NCBI RefSeq assembly: GCF_900111275.1
Contig: NZ_FOGR01000006.1
Location: 160,672-224,671 of the forward strand
Direction: 5' to 3'
Length of the DNA: 64,000 bases
Origin: Rhizobium sp. NFR03
GTDB taxonomy: Bacteria > Pseudomonadota > Alphaproteobacteria > Rhizobiales > Rhizobiaceae
Each line of letters starts with the position of its first letter. The first letter of the stretch is position 1. Below the pieces are notes generated by a model. The model searched no databases and was not told where the DNA came from. It was given only the letters and a program-made list of their open reading frames with translations. Positions 56,540 through 64,000 of this stretch are shown here, piece by piece. A program made the translations under genes and the position numbers.

Positions 56540-56559
56540 AAGGCGCCTGCGGGCGCCTT
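56540..56559 (+). terminator. Hairpin after the antitoxin gene
   Basis: Stem AAGGCGCC/GGCGCCTT with loop TGCG, 7 bases after the stop. Only a short T stretch follows, so termination may be partial. Confidence 0.6.
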
Positions 56560-56633
56560 GTGCCGAGGCCTTATTCGCCAACTCAGAAGTAAATTCAACA
56601 GAGTCGACGGGCAGTCGCGCTTACGGACGGAAA

Positions 56634-56795
56634 ATGTTCTTCAATATTATCGCGGTCAATCTTGTCAGCGCTGTCCTATCGATCGCAGCGGCGACTCTAT
56701 GCTTCAAACAACGAGACGGTTGGGGTTGGTTTTTATTTGCGGCTTTGTTCACCTTCGCAAGCAATGCTGCCTTGAAAGTGTCGCCTCCCCTATAG
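56634..56795 (+). CDS. Small two-helix membrane protein
   Basis: A 53-residue protein with two hydrophobic segments (MFFNIIAVNLVSAVLSIAA and WGWFLFAALFTFASNAALKV) around a charged QRDG turn. GGACGGAAA lies at the ATG. A longer frame from 56523 begins inside the terminator and is not used. The role is unknown; the size fits phage or plasmid accessory membrane proteins. Confidence 0.5.
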   Translation: MFFNIIAVNLVSAVLSIAAATLCFKQRDGWGWFLFAALFTFASNAALKVSPPL

Positions 56796-56798
56796 ATA

Positions 56799-57305
56799 TC
56801 AATTACCGTCTGGAATTCGCGCTCGCTCAACACGGTCCAGACGCTCCCGAAGGTCAAGGATCACGTCGCGGTCGCTGTAGGTGGATGCTTGCCCGGCCTT
56901 CAGCGCGTCGATCTGTTTCTGCGCCGATGCCAACTGCTGATCGGTGTTCCGCCATACGCGCTCGTGCTCGGCTCGCGGCACCAGCCCATCACGGATATCC
57001 TTGATGGCGCCCTCCATCCTCGACCGGTCCTCGATGCCGCGGTTCGTCCGCCACTCCAGCTCCTTCTGCGTCACCACCCTTTCCGTGATTAGACGGATCG
57101 AGGATTTCACGCTGCTGGTGTCATCCTTGATCGGCCAGTAGACCAAGCCCCCGACGATCGTGCAGAACGACAAGGCCACAGCGATTGCCTACCATTGTGG
57201 CTTGTTGCGTTCAGCGATGTTCGAGGAGAGGGCGGAGATCGAGTTGCGCGTCTCGTTCGCGAGGGAAGAGGCATCGCTTTCCATCTGCTTGAAGCCGGAG
57301 CGCAT
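56799..57305 (-). pseudogene. Phage-type membrane coiled-coil gene, amber interrupted
   Basis: From the ATG at 57305 the frame gives a soluble start (MRSGFKQMESDASSLANETR) then PQW and a TAG (57191-57189), and resumes in the same frame with AIAVALSFCTIVGGLVYW (a membrane helix) and a long charged coiled coil to 56799. A single base change of TAT or TAC to TAG explains it. The protein would have 168 residues. It is the type found near phage lysis or tail genes. A GTG restart at 57179 could give a 126-residue product. Confidence 0.75.
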
Positions 57306-57446
57306 CTCCGTCTCAGGTCGCTTTGCCGGCGGCCTAGCTTGGTGACGGGCTCTTTAGCTGCGGCTGATCGTATTCGGCCGGCGCGGTGCGCTTGAAAAGC
57401 CGACTTGGGCGACTGATAAGTGTGCGACTTGGTGGGCGCTAGGCAG

Positions 57447-58262
57447 ATGTATCAACGTGCGTTCATAACTGTCTGTATCGCCGCCCTGACGATCTCGGCT
57501 GCGCAAGCCAGCATATTCGAGATCGACATGTTCGGGCACCATGTGGCTGTCTTGCAAGCCGATGACAAACAAAAACTCGATATCGACGGTCGCGAGATTC
57601 TGAACGACCAGTACGTTTCAATTGACCAGCTCGAGGTAGTGGGCGGAACGCCTGTTGCGATCGGCACGACATCTGCAGGCGGCAACGCCTGTGAAGGCGC
57701 GCCGTTCATTATCTCCTTTCCGCCAAATGCGAACCCTCGGATCGATGGTCCGCTGGAGACCTGCTTCGTCGTTCGGGTCGAAAAGTCGGCCGACATGCTG
57801 ACGTTCTCGACGGCGGCCGCGCCAAACCAGCCAAGCGAGAAGTGGACCTGGACCCCAGCAGAAGGTCTAAAGGCCGTGCAAGGCGACGCGTTCGTCGCAG
57901 ACACGGAGAAGGGCTGGACGCAACTCCGCGAGCGCACCGTCTCGCACCCGAGCGAGCTTCTTGACTATGCGGAAATCGGAAGCGAGATCGCCCGTATGGC
58001 GGGCTCCGATCGGGAACTCGTCAACGACATTCTAATGGGCGTCGGCTCAGGGGAGTTCAAAGGCGACTACTTTGTCGGAACGACATGCTCGCATCATATG
58101 TGCGGCGATCAGGAAGGGCTGCTTGTAGCCAACGTTCCGAACAAGAAGGTCTATCTGGCCTGGAGACCCTCTGGACAGAAAATCAAGGTCAACCCCGCAG
58201 TGACGGCCTGGCCTGAGAAGGCAAAGGCCGAAATCCGCGAGTGGGCAGCGAAGTGGAAATGA
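57447..58262 (+). CDS. Secreted protein of unknown function
   Basis: A 271-residue exported protein. The signal peptide (MYQRAFITVCIAALTISAAQ, cleavage after QAS) precedes a mature chain with four Cys (NACEG, ETCFV, TTCSH and HMCGD), consistent with two disulfides. The late SHHMCGDQEGLLVANVPNKK motif is distinctive but not recognised by me. Only a weak AGGCAG precedes the ATG. It is one of several envelope-bound products in the island. Confidence 0.7.
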   Translation: MYQRAFITVCIAALTISAAQASIFEIDMFGHHVAVLQADDKQKLDIDGREILNDQYVSIDQLEVVGGTPVAIGTTSAGGNACEGAPFIISFPPNANPRIDGPLETCFVVRVEKSADMLTFSTAAAPNQPSEKWTWTPAEGLKAVQGDAFVADTEKGWTQLRERTVSHPSELLDYAEIGSEIARMAGSDRELVNDILMGVGSGEFKGDYFVGTTCSHHMCGDQEGLLVANVPNKKVYLAWRPSGQKIKVNPAVTAWPEKAKAEIREWAAKWK

Positions 58263-58406
58263 CGCCTCGACCGAAGTTAAAATTTTGGGCTTATTCAATT
58301 CCAAGCTTGAATCGATCTAGTCACCTCTCGACTTAGGTTGCAAGTCGTGCTCACTTTGCTTTTTTGCAAGCTTACATGGTTCGGCTGCCTAAGGTGGGGG
58401 TGAATA

Positions 58407-59525
58407 ATGCGCTCAAGATTTCCGCCTGACATACGATTGTGGGCAGTCATAACCTTCTGTCTTTTGCTTGCGGCATGTGGGGTGCATCGAAACCAACCCG
58501 CTGATCGAGTTTTAGTTCGAACAGGTACGCAGGTAGCATTGGAGAAAACTGAGACTCGCGAGCAGCTTCCCCTAGCCCGAGCTTATGCCGACGAGTATTT
58601 GGACTACGCTCTGCTTTCTCAGCAAGCCTATTCAGAGACGCTATATAAAGCGTTTCCGGACCGTCTAGGCAATTATAACTATGAACCGTTCAACTCAGCG
58701 TTCTGCTCGGACGTCTCGAATCCAACATCAGCTTGCGATGACGCGGCACTTTCTCGGCTCGCAAATAGACGGCTTGAAAACTGGCGCCTTATTTATGCGT
58801 CAGAGCCCGGCAAGGCAGCCCAGTGCCGTCGCAGCCGGTGGTCTTGTAGCCAGCAGTGGGCCACAGCAGGCGTGCAAATCTGGGTTCACAAAGGAAAGGT
58901 CTGCAAGGAAGCTGTAATCGCTTTTCGCGGTACGCAAGGTGACGACTTAGGGGAGTGGCACACAAATCTCAGATGGATTACGTGGCTGTGGCCAACTTAC
59001 GACGCCTACAAGCAGGTTCAGGAAAAAACACAGGGCTTCGTGGAGGCCCTGCAACGAGACAGTTGCTGGCAAGATGGCGTAACTAAAATCACAGCAGTGG
59101 GCCACTCACTCGGTGGCGGCCTCGCGCAACAGGCTGCATATCAGGGCGGAATGACGAACGGTGCAGCGTCGCCTAAGGGACGCTTTCACAAGGTCGTGGT
59201 CTTTGATCCCAGCCCGGTCACTGGCTACTACGATATCAACCGTCATGACCGCGAGATGAATAGTGAGGGTTTACGAATTGAACAAGTCTATGAAGATGGC
59301 GAGTCTTTGGCTTACGTGCGCTTCCTTGTTAGGCAAATCTTCCCGTTAAGCGCCTGCAACCCGCAAATAATCTCTGTGCGTTTCAATGTGCTCGAAGGAC
59401 GTAGCGTCGCACAACATAAACTGGCGCCTCTGGTAAGTGCTATGTTGAGATGGTCATTAGAGCAAAAGACGAGTTCTTCGCCTGCCAAGAAGGCCGATGT
59501 TCCCAAAGCCACAAATTGCACCTAA
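58407..59525 (+). CDS. Lipase-class-3-like lipoprotein
   Basis: Alpha/beta hydrolase of 372 residues anchored by a lipobox LLAAC (Cys24). The serine nucleophile is in GHSLGGG (about residue 233) and AFRGTQGDD precedes it. VFDPSP and a late His (VAQHKLAPL) may complete the triad. Several Cys pairs suit a periplasmic or surface location. It would cleave lipid esters outside the cytoplasm. No chaperone or immunity gene is next to it, so an interbacterial effector role is only possible. Confidence 0.8.
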   Translation: MRSRFPPDIRLWAVITFCLLLAACGVHRNQPADRVLVRTGTQVALEKTETREQLPLARAYADEYLDYALLSQQAYSETLYKAFPDRLGNYNYEPFNSAFCSDVSNPTSACDDAALSRLANRRLENWRLIYASEPGKAAQCRRSRWSCSQQWATAGVQIWVHKGKVCKEAVIAFRGTQGDDLGEWHTNLRWITWLWPTYDAYKQVQEKTQGFVEALQRDSCWQDGVTKITAVGHSLGGGLAQQAAYQGGMTNGAASPKGRFHKVVVFDPSPVTGYYDINRHDREMNSEGLRIEQVYEDGESLAYVRFLVRQIFPLSACNPQIISVRFNVLEGRSVAQHKLAPLVSAMLRWSLEQKTSSSPAKKADVPKATNCT

Positions 59526-59622
59526 TTATACCGGTCGCAACGTTGGAACGTAGCTGAGCCAACAGCACGCTCGGCAGCTTCTCGCTCTAACCCTACCTAT
59601 TGTCTTCGCAAGGAGGAAAAAT

Positions 59623-60114
59623 ATGGCCGATGATTTCAGGAAGTCCGTCAACGAGATCTTGCAAAACTACGCCTCCCAAGAGGAAGCCATCAAGGCGCGC
59701 AATGCTGCAGAGGCTGAACGGCGCCAGTTGGCGAGATCACGGTTCAACGAATTTAAGGAAAGCGTTATCCGCCCCGTTATGGAAGACGCCAAAGTGTCTT
59801 TAGAAGCTGCCGGGCATGAAGCTCAGATCCTTTCGGATGAAAACATCGATTACGGCCCGGGGGTTGTGGCAAGAGACCTGTTCATAGAGTTCAAGGTGCG
59901 AAAGCAAGGCCAAGTGGTAAGTCCACATGTAATGCTTCCCCACCTTAAATACTCGCTGGAGAGCGACGGCCGCCTATTGAAGACTCGCGAACACCGATCG
60001 AAACAGGATGCGTTTAGCAGTGAAACCGACGCGGCCGGCATAGAAAACCAAAATCGTGCGGACGTAGAGGCCACGATTGCGGCCTTCCTGGGAGAGGTTT
60101 TCAAGACGAGTTAG
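59623..60114 (+). CDS. Hypothetical helical protein
   Basis: A 163-residue soluble protein, strongly charged at the start (coiled coil about 10-55, with EEAIKARNAAEAERRQLARS) followed by a beta-rich middle (FIEFKVRKQGQVV) and a helical end. AAGGAGGAAAAAT precedes the ATG. No family is recognised. It is convergent with the small phage genes to its right. Confidence 0.6.
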   Translation: MADDFRKSVNEILQNYASQEEAIKARNAAEAERRQLARSRFNEFKESVIRPVMEDAKVSLEAAGHEAQILSDENIDYGPGVVARDLFIEFKVRKQGQVVSPHVMLPHLKYSLESDGRLLKTREHRSKQDAFSSETDAAGIENQNRADVEATIAAFLGEVFKTS

Positions 60115-60195
60115 ATGCACCAGGCAGCACCATCGAGACGGCCGAAATGGAGCTTATTGCGATCTAACAGAACGTGACCGCGCTTTGTGAAGCAC

Positions 60196-60360
60196 CTAGC
60201 CCCGCTTCTCGGTAGAAACTTCCAAGCTGTCCGCCTCGGCTTTCAGAGACTTTTCAGCCTCCGCTTTCAAGAGCAGCACGAACGCGGCCTCTTCTTCTGG
60301 CGATCGTGCTTGAATACGGGGACGGGATTGCGCCGCTTCGGGCTTGTAGGGATTGAGCAT
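60196..60360 (-). CDS. Small phage-type protein (54 residues)
   Basis: A short protein beginning MLNPYKPEAAQSRPRIQARS, rich in Glu, Ala and Lys, ending in STEKRG. It follows the 57-residue gene with a 3-base gap, and GGAGCGGAG lies upstream. The order with the tail-type gene resembles the end of a rhizobial phage operon. Function unknown. Confidence 0.55.
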   Translation of the reverse strand: MLNPYKPEAAQSRPRIQARSPEEEAAFVLLLKAEAEKSLKAEADSLEVSTEKRG

Positions 60361-60363
60361 ATG

Positions 60364-60537
60364 TCACTCCGCTCCTTCGGAAGGTTCAGACGGCTTTTCC
60401 GTCAACTTCTGAAGCCGCTCGATCTCGGCCAACATGGCCTTGGTATGGGCGGCTCCGGCAGCTTCCGCCATGACGAGTTCGCCAATCCGGATAGCAAGGA
60501 AGCGGTTTGCCTCTTCATTGATCGCATTCGGGTTCAT
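60364..60537 (-). CDS. Small phage-type protein (57 residues)
   Basis: A helical 57-residue protein beginning MNPNAINEEANRFLAIRIGE, ending EPSEGAE. Its ATG overlaps the stop of the truncated tail-type gene (ATGA), so it was translated as part of that operon. Its promoter may have been lost with the IS insertion upstream. Confidence 0.55.
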   Translation of the reverse strand: MNPNAINEEANRFLAIRIGELVMAEAAGAAHTKAMLAEIERLQKLTEKPSEPSEGAE

Positions 60538-60848
60538 ACTGCCACCATGACCTTATCTCCGGCGACCAGAGCGCTCTGGTCTTTGATGGTTACGCTGCGC
60601 ATCGCGCCGCCAACCCACATGTAGACGGCGTTGGTGGCGTCATCGGCAATGCGAAGTTTGCTGACACCGTTCATGTTGAATTCCGCGAGGCCGCTACTCG
60701 CGTACTGGATGTCGAAAACGTTCGTTCCCGTGGGGCCCCAGCCTATCTTCCCGTTCGGCGGAAGCCGGATGTGACGCGCCGTGCCATTCAGAGCGCCGGC
60801 GTCTGTGAGGTAAGCATCCGGCGTAGGCCGCGGATGGGTCTTCATCAT
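60534..60848 (-). pseudogene. Phage tail-type gene, 5' end cut by IS66
   Basis: The surviving 3' part (60534-60809) encodes a beta-rich chain (NGTARHIRLPPNGKIGWGPT, then NVFDIQYASSGLAEFNMNG) like the end of a phage tail fibre or baseplate protein. Upstream of 60809 the frame enters the IS, which supplies an artificial start, MMKTHPRPTPDAY, so the 104-residue frame is a chimera. The missing N-terminal portion should lie on the far side of the element. Confidence 0.75.
60810..60830 (+). repeat. IS66 left terminal inverted repeat
   Basis: Begins GTAAGCATCCGG and pairs with the right end. It lies inside the tail-type gene and sets the insertion point at 60809/60810. Confidence 0.8.
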
Positions 60849-60852
60849 CCGG

Positions 60853-61467
60853 TCAGTGGCGTTTGTTCTGGCTTTTTGCGAATCCAGCTTTTCCGAGGGT
60901 TCGGCGGCGCGCGAGTTTGGCTATTCGATCATTGATCATATCGACGCCAATATCATTCGGCTCGAAGCGCGCCCCATACCATTCCACGACTTCGCGGTGT
61001 TGCGCATTTCGAGGTTTTGCCATTGCGTTGAGGAAGTCCTCGAAACCGGGCAAGCCGCCAACATCTTCCGGCGGCGCGCGCCGGTCGCCGTCGACGAAGC
61101 GCGGATATTCGACTGCTGGATCGGCGTCCATGACGGCCTCGACAGTGATCGAATGCCGCCAGTCGTCGCCGAAGTCATAGGTATAGTTGAAGGTGGTTAT
61201 GCCGCGATCCACCAGAGCGCCGATCCTGACGTTGCGAGCTGCATAGGTCTCGCGACCCATGTCCCATTCGGGATCAGGAACGGCATAACGCTTGCCGCCG
61301 GCATTGAACTCGAAGAGGTGGTAATCCTTAAACAGCATGACGGCCTGGATGACGTCGTGCAGCCCCTTCAGGCTGGTAGTGATCGGGACCTCGACCCTGC
61401 GCCATATTGTCGGCTCGATATTATCGAGCTTGATGTGAAGCCGGGCGATGCGTTCGCTGGAGGTCAT
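60853..61467 (-). CDS. pRiA4b ORF-3 family passenger protein
   Basis: A 204-residue protein from an ATG (61467) that overlaps the tnpC stop (ATGA). The family pattern is clear: LHIKLDNIEPTIWRRVEV, then LHDVIQAVMLFKDYHLFEF, and the YTYDFGDDWRHSITVE segment. The family is widespread on plasmids and often rides in IS66 elements; its role is unknown. It is expected to be coexpressed with the transposase genes. Confidence 0.88.
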   Translation of the reverse strand: MTSSERIARLHIKLDNIEPTIWRRVEVPITTSLKGLHDVIQAVMLFKDYHLFEFNAGGKRYAVPDPEWDMGRETYAARNVRIGALVDRGITTFNYTYDFGDDWRHSITVEAVMDADPAVEYPRFVDGDRRAPPEDVGGLPGFEDFLNAMAKPRNAQHREVVEWYGARFEPNDIGVDMINDRIAKLARRRTLGKAGFAKSQNKRH

Positions 61468-63122
61468 GATGCCAATGCCATGGGTGCCTGTGCCGGTGTC
61501 CAGTTCCACGGCAGCAATTGCTCCAACCTGGTGATCGGCGTGTCGGCGATACGGGCGAGAATGTCGGCGAGCCAGGCCTGCGGGTCGATGTCGTTGAGCT
61601 TGGCGCTAGTGATCAATGTCGCCATGAACGCCGCACGTTCAGCACCACGATCCGATCCGGCAAACAGCCATGACTTCCTGCCGAGTGCAAAGCCTCTGAG
61701 CGCTCGTTCGGCGGCGTTGTTCGTCATGCAAATCCGGCCATCGTCGAGGAATGACGTGAAGCCATCCCAGCGCTTGAGCATGTAGTCGATTGCCTCGGCG
61801 ACGGGAGAACTGCGCGATAGTTTTGCCCGCTCGATTTGCAGCCAATCGTGCAGTTCTTCGACAAGCGGCTGGCTGTCCTTGCGGCGACGCTCCATGCGCT
61901 GGTCAGCGCTTAGACCGTTGATCTCCCGTTCGATATCGAACAGGGCATCGATCCGTTTGACGGACTCCAATGCCATTGGCGAGATCGGCGCAGCTTTGCT
62001 GCCACGCTTAGCGTTCGCGGCGATGTCGGCCAGCACGAAGAACTTGCGGCGTGAATGCGCCCAGCAGAGTGCCTGGCGCAGAGGCAGGGGTTCGCGATCT
62101 ACCTTGAACAGCGGATTGTAGCCGCCATAGGCATCCGCCTGCAGAATGCCGGAGAAGGTCTTCAGGTGGCGTACGGGATGCTCCTGTCGCCGGTCTCGCG
62201 ATGAGTAGAACAGTGCCGCAGGCGGTGACAGCCCGCCAAACGGCCGGTCATCCCGGACATAGGTCCAGATGCGGCCCGTATCGGTCTTTCCCTTCGCCAG
62301 GATGGGCACGGTCGTGTCGTCGCCATGCAGCCGCTCGGCCGCCAGGACATGGGCCTCGATCAACGAATGGATTGGCTTCAAGGCCGTGGCACACGCGCCG
62401 ACTTGATCAGCAAGCGTCGACAGGCTGAGGTCGACCCCCTCTCGGGCGTAGCGCTCACTCTGGCGATTGAGCGGCTGATGCTGGGCGAACTTCTCGAACA
62501 GGATCATCGCCAGAAGGTTCGGGCCGGCAAAGCCGCGAGGTGTCACATGGAAGGGTGCTGGCGGCTGTGTAATCTTCTCGCATTCGCGGCAGGAGAACTT
62601 CTCCCGCACTGTCTGAATGACCTTCCACTGACGCGGGATGACCTCCAGGGTCTCGGTGATGTCCTCGCCGAGCTTCGACATTTTGGCCGATCCACAGCAG
62701 GGGCAACTGGCTGGGGCGGCGATAGCGACACGTTCGCGCGGCAGATGTTCAGGAAAGGGCTTGCGTGACGGACGCTTGCGCTCGAAGGCCCTGACAGCCG
62801 AGGCGCTGGCTGCGATCTCCGCTGCCAGTTCATCTTCGCCGGCATCAGCTTCAAGTTCTTCGAGTTGCAGTTCCATCTGTTCGAGAAGCCGAGCCTTGCG
62901 CTCCGAGCGACTGCCGTAAAGCTCGCGGCGAACCTTCTCGATCTCCAGCTTCAACCGAGCGATCAGCGCCTCGGAATGCGATACGAGCGCTTTCGCGCTG
63001 GCGGCCTCTGCTTTGGCCGTCGCCGCTTCTGCCTCGGCAGCAACACGCCGCGCGCGCTCTTCGGCAAGCAGTGCGAGTGCACTGGCAAGGTCGTCCGCAA
63101 GCTGTTCGACGGGGGTGTTCAT
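61464..63122 (-). CDS. tnpC: IS66 transposase TnpC
   Basis: DDE transposase of 552 residues that cuts and joins the element. Order: an N-terminal leucine-zipper-like coiled coil (about 1-80), a Zn-finger with CPCCGSAK and SCRECE, then the catalytic domain with Asp in LHGDDTTVP, Asp in LQADAYGGYNPL and Glu in NNAAERALRG. It is full length with no stop, so the element looks intact. It sits 45 bases after tnpB. Confidence 0.95.
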   Translation of the reverse strand: MNTPVEQLADDLASALALLAEERARRVAAEAEAATAKAEAASAKALVSHSEALIARLKLEIEKVRRELYGSRSERKARLLEQMELQLEELEADAGEDELAAEIAASASAVRAFERKRPSRKPFPEHLPRERVAIAAPASCPCCGSAKMSKLGEDITETLEVIPRQWKVIQTVREKFSCRECEKITQPPAPFHVTPRGFAGPNLLAMILFEKFAQHQPLNRQSERYAREGVDLSLSTLADQVGACATALKPIHSLIEAHVLAAERLHGDDTTVPILAKGKTDTGRIWTYVRDDRPFGGLSPPAALFYSSRDRRQEHPVRHLKTFSGILQADAYGGYNPLFKVDREPLPLRQALCWAHSRRKFFVLADIAANAKRGSKAAPISPMALESVKRIDALFDIEREINGLSADQRMERRRKDSQPLVEELHDWLQIERAKLSRSSPVAEAIDYMLKRWDGFTSFLDDGRICMTNNAAERALRGFALGRKSWLFAGSDRGAERAAFMATLITSAKLNDIDPQAWLADILARIADTPITRLEQLLPWNWTPAQAPMALAS

Positions 63123-63167
63123 GGCGAGATGGAATCATATTTTCTCCCGCCATTCCAGCATTTTTGC

Positions 63168-63515
63168 TTATCCGGCCGAGGTCGGTCGCCAGGTTTTTTG
63201 TGGCATCCGCCAGTCGATACCTTCCAGCAAATAGCCGAGTTGCCCAGGGGTAATCACCACCGTCCCGTCGGCCGCCGACGGCCATATGAAGCGTCCTCGT
63301 TCCAGCTTCTTCGTGAACAGGCAGGCTCCCTGGCCATCATGCCAGATCACCTTGATCAGGCCACCGCCACGTCCGCGGAAGACGAACAGGTGTCCGCACA
63401 TCGGATCACGCTTCAACGTCTCCTGCACCATCAGTGACAGACCGGGAAAGCCCTTGCGCATGTCCGTATGGCCCGTCGCCAGCCAGACCTTCACACCAGC
63501 AGGAACCGGGATCAT
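63168..63515 (-). CDS. tnpB: IS66 accessory protein TnpB
   Basis: A 115-residue accessory protein (IS66 Orf2 family), required with TnpC for transposition. The signature GHTDMRKGF precedes LFVFRGRGGGLIKVIWHDG and the closing WRMP. The start ATG overlaps the tnpA stop (ATGA). A longer frame to 63533 adds six residues and is not used. Confidence 0.94.
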   Translation of the reverse strand: MIPVPAGVKVWLATGHTDMRKGFPGLSLMVQETLKRDPMCGHLFVFRGRGGGLIKVIWHDGQGACLFTKKLERGRFIWPSAADGTVVITPGQLGYLLEGIDWRMPQKTWRPTSAG

Positions 63516-63922
63516 CGCCGACCCAGCACACAATCGAGAATACGGCCAAGCGCCTCCGTGTCGATGTCGCTGTCCACGCGGACACGACGACCGCGGCCCA
63601 GATCAATCGTCACATCACTGCGCTTCCGGCGGGGATGCGATGAGGCCGGCGCTTCCGAGGCAGCAGGCTGGGCTGCGGGCGCGGCCTCTGAAACGATCAC
63701 GGGCACCAAGGTGCTCGATACCGGCGTCGACGGCTCCTCGATCCGGCAGAGTTCCTTGCGCCACCGGAAGAGCTGGCTCACGTGGATGCCGGCCGATCGC
63801 GCAATCTCGGAAAGAACCGCGCCAGGCGCAAGGCAGGCTGCAACCAGCCGCTCTTTGTCCTCGCGAGACCAGCGCCGGCGGCGCTCGACAGACGTGATCA
63901 CTTCAATCGGATGCTTGGTCAT
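63512..63922 (-). CDS. tnpA: IS66 accessory protein TnpA
   Basis: A 136-residue HTH protein of the IS66 Orf1 type. The HTH is LSEIARSAGIHVSQLFRWRK (about residues 38-57), followed by a Pro/Ala-rich stretch and a basic tail. It is the first gene of the element, transcribed from the right end. The 78 bases from its start to the window edge hold the promoter and the right inverted repeat. Confidence 0.92.
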   Translation of the reverse strand: MTKHPIEVITSVERRRRWSREDKERLVAACLAPGAVLSEIARSAGIHVSQLFRWRKELCRIEEPSTPVSSTLVPVIVSEAAPAAQPAASEAPASSHPRRKRSDVTIDLGRGRRVRVDSDIDTEALGRILDCVLGRR

Positions 63923-63979
63923 AGGACTACTCCTAGTGTTTGCACTAGGACTTCCGATGTTCGCATCAACCTCGCAAGA

Positions 63980-64000
63980 CGGCCCTCACCGTGGGCTTAC
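63980..64000 (-). repeat. IS66 right terminal inverted repeat
   Basis: Read inward it begins GTAAGCCCACGG. It ends exactly at the last base of the window, so the element appears complete but its flank is unseen. Confidence 0.8.

Larger units (their letters stand above)
60810..64000 (-). mobile_element. Complete IS66-family element with passenger gene
   Basis: About 3.19 kb with tnpA, tnpB and tnpC and a pRiA4b ORF-3 passenger, all on the minus strand. The ends are GTAAGC-type inverted repeats, left 60810-60830 and right 63980-64000, matching at 15 of 21 positions. The expected 8-bp target duplication would be TCTGTGAG (60802-60809), and its other copy would lie just past the window. Confidence 0.9.

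Noticed and set aside
56534..57004. Plus-strand 156-codon frame
   Set aside because: It starts within the terminator and runs antisense through the amber-interrupted phage-type gene.
60187..60624. Plus-strand 145-codon frame
   Set aside because: Two small minus-strand genes with tight overlaps and good starts explain the region better.

Overview
The window reads as chromosome of an alphaproteobacterium of the Rhizobiaceae (Rhizobium/Agrobacterium/Shinella type). The evidence is a GC-rich backbone with an NdvA/ChvA-type cyclic beta-1,2-glucan exporter, a rhizobial-type pyruvate carboxylase, the phaA/phaB/phaR polyhydroxybutyrate genes, a soluble FtsK paralogue and an alphaproteobacterial IspG. 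The species cannot be fixed from the sequence alone.

Backbone, about 1-47,840. (a) 1-9,023 holds housekeeping and storage genes: a Suv3-like helicase running off the left edge, phaB, phaA with a hairpin between them, phaR, a membrane protein, rpmF, a glutathione S-transferase, mtgA and ispA. (b) 9,115-15,102 is a catabolic locus: hydantoinase/dihydropyrimidinase, class V aminotransferase and a polar amino-acid ABC transporter in one minus-strand operon, facing a divergent FCD-type GntR regulator across a perfect 29-bp palindrome. (c) 15,160-21,926 has an AI-2E/PerM family membrane protein with an extra C-terminal domain, a DUF4142 protein, a large soluble hybrid histidine kinase, and two related 70-residue proteins. 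(d) 21,980-31,793 has the pbpC/alpha-2-macroglobulin pair, a FAD-dependent protein and a small unknown. (e) 32,078-47,837 has ftsK, leuD-ridA, ndvA, pyc, lrgAB, a DeoR/MFS pair and ispG.

Accessory island, about 48,000 to the right edge. It opens with a short sequence like the 3' end of a tRNA-Ser gene, directly before a P4-type tyrosine integrase. It then carries lipoproteins, a Fic protein, a small XRE regulator with four repeated operators, an Excalibur lipoprotein, a radical SAM protein with an added C-terminal domain, a HEPN-like protein, a DUF4258/MqsA-like toxin-antitoxin pair with its own operators, secreted proteins, a surface lipase, and phage-derived fragments. One phage-type gene is broken by an in-frame amber codon. 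A phage tail-type gene is cut by a complete IS66-family element (tnpA, tnpB, tnpC and a pRiA4b ORF-3 passenger) whose right terminal repeat coincides with the end of the window.

The most interesting parts are the palindrome-controlled hydantoinase/aminotransferase/ABC locus, and the island with its self-regulated small modules, HEPN and Fic proteins and radical SAM fusion. The island has the composition expected of a mobile element carrying toxin or defence cargo. No ribosomal RNA, complete tRNA or CRISPR array was seen.
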